DNA from: a virus
Reading direction: 5' to 3' (one strand)
Virus record (IMG/VR): IMGVR_UViG_3300035523_000031
Location: 1-41,925 of that record
DNA: 41,925 bases
Position numbers and translations under genes: made by a program. Position 1 is the stretch's first letter, and every line of letters begins with the position of its first letter. Of the stretch, positions 39,310-41,925 are shown one piece after another. The notes beneath the pieces are model-generated. The model was given only the letters and a program-made list of their open reading frames with translations, had not been told where the DNA came from and searched no databases.

Positions 39310-40263
39310 GTGACATCTCTATCGCAGCCCTGGATCCTGGAGCACCTGCGGTGCCCGAAAACCGGCGCGCGCCTGACCGAACAGAACGGCCAGCTGCTCG
39401 GGGGCGCCAGGCCGTACCCGATCGTCAACGGCATCCCTCGCTTCGTCGACTCCCACTACGCCGGCGGCTTCGGCCTGCAGTGGAACAAGCACGACCTCAC
39501 CCAGATCGACACCACCCAGCACGCACACTCGGCGCAGCGCTTCTGGGGCGAGACCGGCTTCACGCCCGAGTACCTGAAGGGCAAGCTGGTGCTCGATGGC
39601 GGCTGCGGGGCCGGGCGCTTCACGGACATCGCGGCCCGGGCCGGCGCCCGCATGGTCGCGGTGGATCTGTCCGAGGCGGTCGAAGCCTGCGCGAAGACCA
39701 CTGCCGGCCTGGACGTGGCCGTGGTGCAGGCCAGCCTGCTGGAACTTCCCTTCGAGCCGGGCACGTTCGACGCCGCCTTCACGATCGGCGTGATCCAGCA
39801 CACGCCCGACCCGCTGCGGTCCCTGGCCAACATCGCGCGCACCGTGAAGCCGGGCGGCCAGATGGGGGTGAGCTGGTACAAACGCTATTGGTACACCTTC
39901 CTGCACCAGAAGTACATCCTGCGCTGGCTGCTGCGGCCGTACCTGTGGGGCGACGAGCGGCTTTATCGCGTCGTGTCCTGGTACGTGCCCAAGCTGCTGC
40001 CGATCAGCCGCGTCCTGAACAAGGCGGTGCCGGCCTCGGTGCTGGACCGCGTGCTGCCGGTGGCGAACCGCGACTGGGTCCAGGGCCTGACTGAAGCCGA
40101 GAAGCGCGAGTGGGCGGTGTTGGACACCTATGACTGGTTCAACGCCAGGTACGACCAGCCGCAGCGCTGGCGCGACGTCGAGGCCACGATGCGCCGCGCG
40201 GGCTTTCAGTGCGAACGCGCGCCGGCTAGGCGGGCGGGGCTGCATTGCGTGCAGGGCGGGTGA
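39310..40263 (+). CDS. SAM-dependent methyltransferase, likely lysogenic-conversion gene
   Basis: The 317-residue protein has a short N-terminal segment like a Trm112-type zinc ribbon (HLRCPKTGARL...YPIVNGIPRFV, only one Cys left) and a class I methyltransferase domain: VLDGGCGAGRFT (motif I), AVDLSE, FDAAFTIGVIQHTPDP, KPGGQMGVSWY. A basic aromatic C-terminal half follows. Such proteins act on sugars, quinones or small molecules; the DNA-methylase motifs are absent. It lies between the late genes and the attachment site, the place where prophages carry host-altering genes. GTG start behind AAGGA. Confidence 0.78.
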   Translation: MTSLSQPWILEHLRCPKTGARLTEQNGQLLGGARPYPIVNGIPRFVDSHYAGGFGLQWNKHDLTQIDTTQHAHSAQRFWGETGFTPEYLKGKLVLDGGCGAGRFTDIAARAGARMVAVDLSEAVEACAKTTAGLDVAVVQASLLELPFEPGTFDAAFTIGVIQHTPDPLRSLANIARTVKPGGQMGVSWYKRYWYTFLHQKYILRWLLRPYLWGDERLYRVVSWYVPKLLPISRVLNKAVPASVLDRVLPVANRDWVQGLTEAEKREWAVLDTYDWFNARYDQPQRWRDVEATMRRAGFQCERAPARRAGLHCVQGG

Positions 40264-40595
40264 GGTCTCGCCGCGCGGCGTAGCTTCCGGCGTAACTTCT
40301 CCATCACTGGTGAGTTTTCCCCAATGAGCGCCGCTGGACCATCATGGGTGTAACGGGCGGCTTCGGCTTCTCCGCAAGTCGTTGATTCTTCGACGTGTCA
40401 GGCTGCAACTGCTTGATTCCTCTACGTTTTCTGCCAATCGACGCTCAACCGTTCCAACCCGACAACGCTTGCCTAAACACGGCTACACTTGCCGCCGCAG
40501 CGTAGCTTTTCCGTCCCACCGAGAAAAAGTGACGCCGGCCGAACCGAAAAGTTACGCCGGAGCCCCGAAAAAGCTACGCCTGCTCAGGAGTAGCC
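40264..40595. other. attP: Attachment-site region with six integrase arm-type repeats
   Basis: This is the only gap over 300 bp. A motif close to GAAAAGYTACGCCGG occurs three times in one direction (40523-40538, 40544-40560, 40565-40580) and three times inverted (40276-40287, 40288-40299 in tandem, 40497-40513). A second pair, TTGATTCTTCGACGT (40382-40396) and TTGATTCCTCTACGT (40413-40427), lies 31 bp apart in the middle. Repeats flanking a central core next to the integrase gene is the plan of an attP. The core itself cannot be named without the host attB. Confidence 0.7.
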
Positions 40596-41903
40596 ATGCC
40601 CTTCGACGGCCGCGACGCCAAGCTGTTACAGCCCGGAGACCACCTCACTTTACAGGAGCATCCAGGCCTGCGGCTCACGGCCACCGGGTCGCGGCGCAGC
40701 TGGATCTACCGCTACAAGTCGCCGGTGGACGGCGGCATGCGCCAGGTCAAGCTCGGCGAGTGGCCGGCGATGTCTTACCCGGCCGCGGCGGTGGAGTGGG
40801 AGAAGCGACGCGACGCCCGCGCCGGCGGCGTCGACGTGCAGCTGCAGAAGCGCGCGGCGCGGCGCCAGGAGCTGGCGGCAGTGGCCGCCGAGAAGGTCAG
40901 ACCCTACAGCGTGGCGGATCTGGTGCAGGACTACCTGGCCGGCCACATCGATCTGCACCGCAAGCCCAAGGGCCGCTCCGAGGTCCGCAGGCTGCTCGAG
41001 CAGCACACCGTGCCGATCGCGGATCGGCCGGCGCACCTAGTGCTGCGCAGCGAGGCCTACGACCTGCTGCAGGCCCTGTCCGACCGGCCGGTGCTGATGG
41101 GGCAGGTCCGCCAGGAGATGGGCGCTGCCTACGATTACGGGCTGGACAGCGGCCGGCTGCCGGAGAACACGCCCAACTGGTGGCGCCAGGTCTGGCGCGG
41201 GAAGATGCCGCGCACCCTCGGCAAGAAGATCGCCGGCAAGCACGTCGGGGCCGCGTCGCGGGTCCTGAACGAGAAGGAGATCGGCACGCTGGCCAACTGG
41301 CTGCCGAACTTCAGCCGCACCATCGCGGATGTGGTGACGCTGTACCTGTGGACCGGCACGCGCGGCGCCGAGATCGTGGCCATGGAAAAGGGCGAGATCA
41401 CCGACGAGCCGACTGGGCTGTGGTGGACGATTCCGAAGGAAAAGACGAAGAACGCGAAGCGCGCCGGCGCGTCGGATCTGCGGGTGCCGTTGATCGGCCG
41501 GGCAAAGGCCGTGGTGCTGCGCCGGCTCGGGGCCGCTGAGCGGTATCTCTTCGCCTCAGCGGTCAGGGCCGAGGATGGGTCGGAGCGGCCGATCGAGCAG
41601 AAGGCGGTGCAGAGCGGCGTCTACCACCACCAGCCCTATTGCAAGACGACGGACAAGGGCGCGCAGCCACGGCCGCGCCTGACGGTGACGCACTGGTCGC
41701 CCCACGATCTGCGGCGCACGGTGCGCACGCAGTTGGCCGCCATGGGCTGCCCGGCCGAGGTGGCCGAGTCGGTGCTGGGGCACATGCTGCCGGGCGTGGT
41801 CGGGGTCTATAACCGGCATGGCTACGATGCCGAGCGGCTGGACTGGCTCACGCGCCTTGATGCCCGACTTGAGGAGCTGGCGCGGGCGGCCGCGGCTTCT
41901 TAG
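40596..41903 (+). CDS. int: Tyrosine-type integrase
   Basis: The 435-residue protein has an N-terminal arm-binding domain of P4-integrase type (LTLQEHPGLRLTATGSRRSWIYRYKSP, VKLGEWPAMSYPAA), a core-binding domain (about 105-215) and the catalytic domain with R256 in TGTRGAE, H370 and R373 in HDLRRT, H396 in LGHM and Y405 in VYNRH. All active residues are present. AGGAG precedes the ATG, and the last arm-type repeat ends about 6 bp before that site, so the integrase may limit its own expression. The final 35 codons recur at window start. Confidence 0.95.
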   Translation: MPFDGRDAKLLQPGDHLTLQEHPGLRLTATGSRRSWIYRYKSPVDGGMRQVKLGEWPAMSYPAAAVEWEKRRDARAGGVDVQLQKRAARRQELAAVAAEKVRPYSVADLVQDYLAGHIDLHRKPKGRSEVRRLLEQHTVPIADRPAHLVLRSEAYDLLQALSDRPVLMGQVRQEMGAAYDYGLDSGRLPENTPNWWRQVWRGKMPRTLGKKIAGKHVGAASRVLNEKEIGTLANWLPNFSRTIADVVTLYLWTGTRGAEIVAMEKGEITDEPTGLWWTIPKEKTKNAKRAGASDLRVPLIGRAKAVVLRRLGAAERYLFASAVRAEDGSERPIEQKAVQSGVYHHQPYCKTTDKGAQPRPRLTVTHWSPHDLRRTVRTQLAAMGCPAEVAESVLGHMLPGVVGVYNRHGYDAERLDWLTRLDARLEELARAAAAS

Positions 41904-41925
41904 CTCCGGTGTTGGGTGGCGGCAG
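41799..41925. repeat. Right copy of 127-bp exact terminal repeat
   Basis: Identical to bases 1-127. Joining the two copies gives a 41,798-bp circle with one intact integrase gene and the excisionase gene on the other strand overlapping its 3' end. Confidence 0.95.

Noticed and set aside
1-41925. tRNA genes or CRISPR arrays
   Set aside because: No cloverleaf with a T-loop was noticed and no spaced repeats of CRISPR type. The only regular repeats are in coding DNA (9095-9256), the putative origin and attP.

Overview
The window is one complete temperate tailed-phage genome of roughly two-thirds GC. Its first and last 127 bases are identical, so the real molecule is probably a 41,798-bp circle (a circularised assembly or a circularly permuted phage), cut open inside the integrase gene. 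The virion genes (TerL, T7-type head-tail connector, capsid, adaptor, large nozzle protein, three ejection proteins, T7-type fibre N-terminus) place it among short-tailed podoviruses, with an order that resembles Bordetella phage BPP-1 and Burkholderia podophages. The base composition and gene families fit a high-GC proteobacterial host, perhaps Burkholderiales. No host gene or tRNA is present to prove it.

Layout. (1) 50-9651, minus strand: an early operon read right to left. Its first gene carries a 27-bp tandem repeat. Then come five small proteins, a Cas4/RecB-like Fe-S nuclease, a RecT annealase, a DnaQ-like exonuclease, an unknown protein, a cytosine methyltransferase, a helicase-methyltransferase fusion, a DUF551-like protein and an AlpA-type excisionase. 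(2) 9652-11694: the switch region. The leftward repressor operon encodes an XRE repressor followed by a lipoprotein, a small exported protein, an exported HNH protein and a small cytosolic protein. A 35-bp operator-like element occurs twice, before the left early operon and at the rightward early promoter. (3) 11695-16591, plus strand: a YdaS/Cro-like protein, a CII-like regulator, DUF4406, several mini-genes, a DUF1376 replication protein with a probable origin inside its gene, and a RusA resolvase. (4) 16588-28424: terminase, portal, scaffold, capsid, cement and tail tube. (5) 28424-36978: ejection proteins and tail fibre. (6) 36988-38723: lysis cassette, including a 19-codon hydrophobic mini-ORF. 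(7) 38734-40263: a collar/tip-like protein and a probable lysogenic-conversion methyltransferase. (8) 40264-41903: the attachment-site region with six arm-type repeats, and the tyrosine integrase.

Nearly every gene overlaps its neighbour by 4 bases (ATGA or GTGA), which fixes many start codons, including GTG starts. On the circle the integrase and excisionase genes converge and overlap at their 3' ends.

The features most worth following up are the repressor-linked operon of exported proteins (possible superinfection exclusion or host conversion), the iteron array inside the replication gene, the repeat-rich attP region, the duplicated operator, and the Trp-rich 19-residue peptide in the lysis cassette. 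No reverse transcriptase or diversity-generating element was found despite the BPP-1-like virion module.
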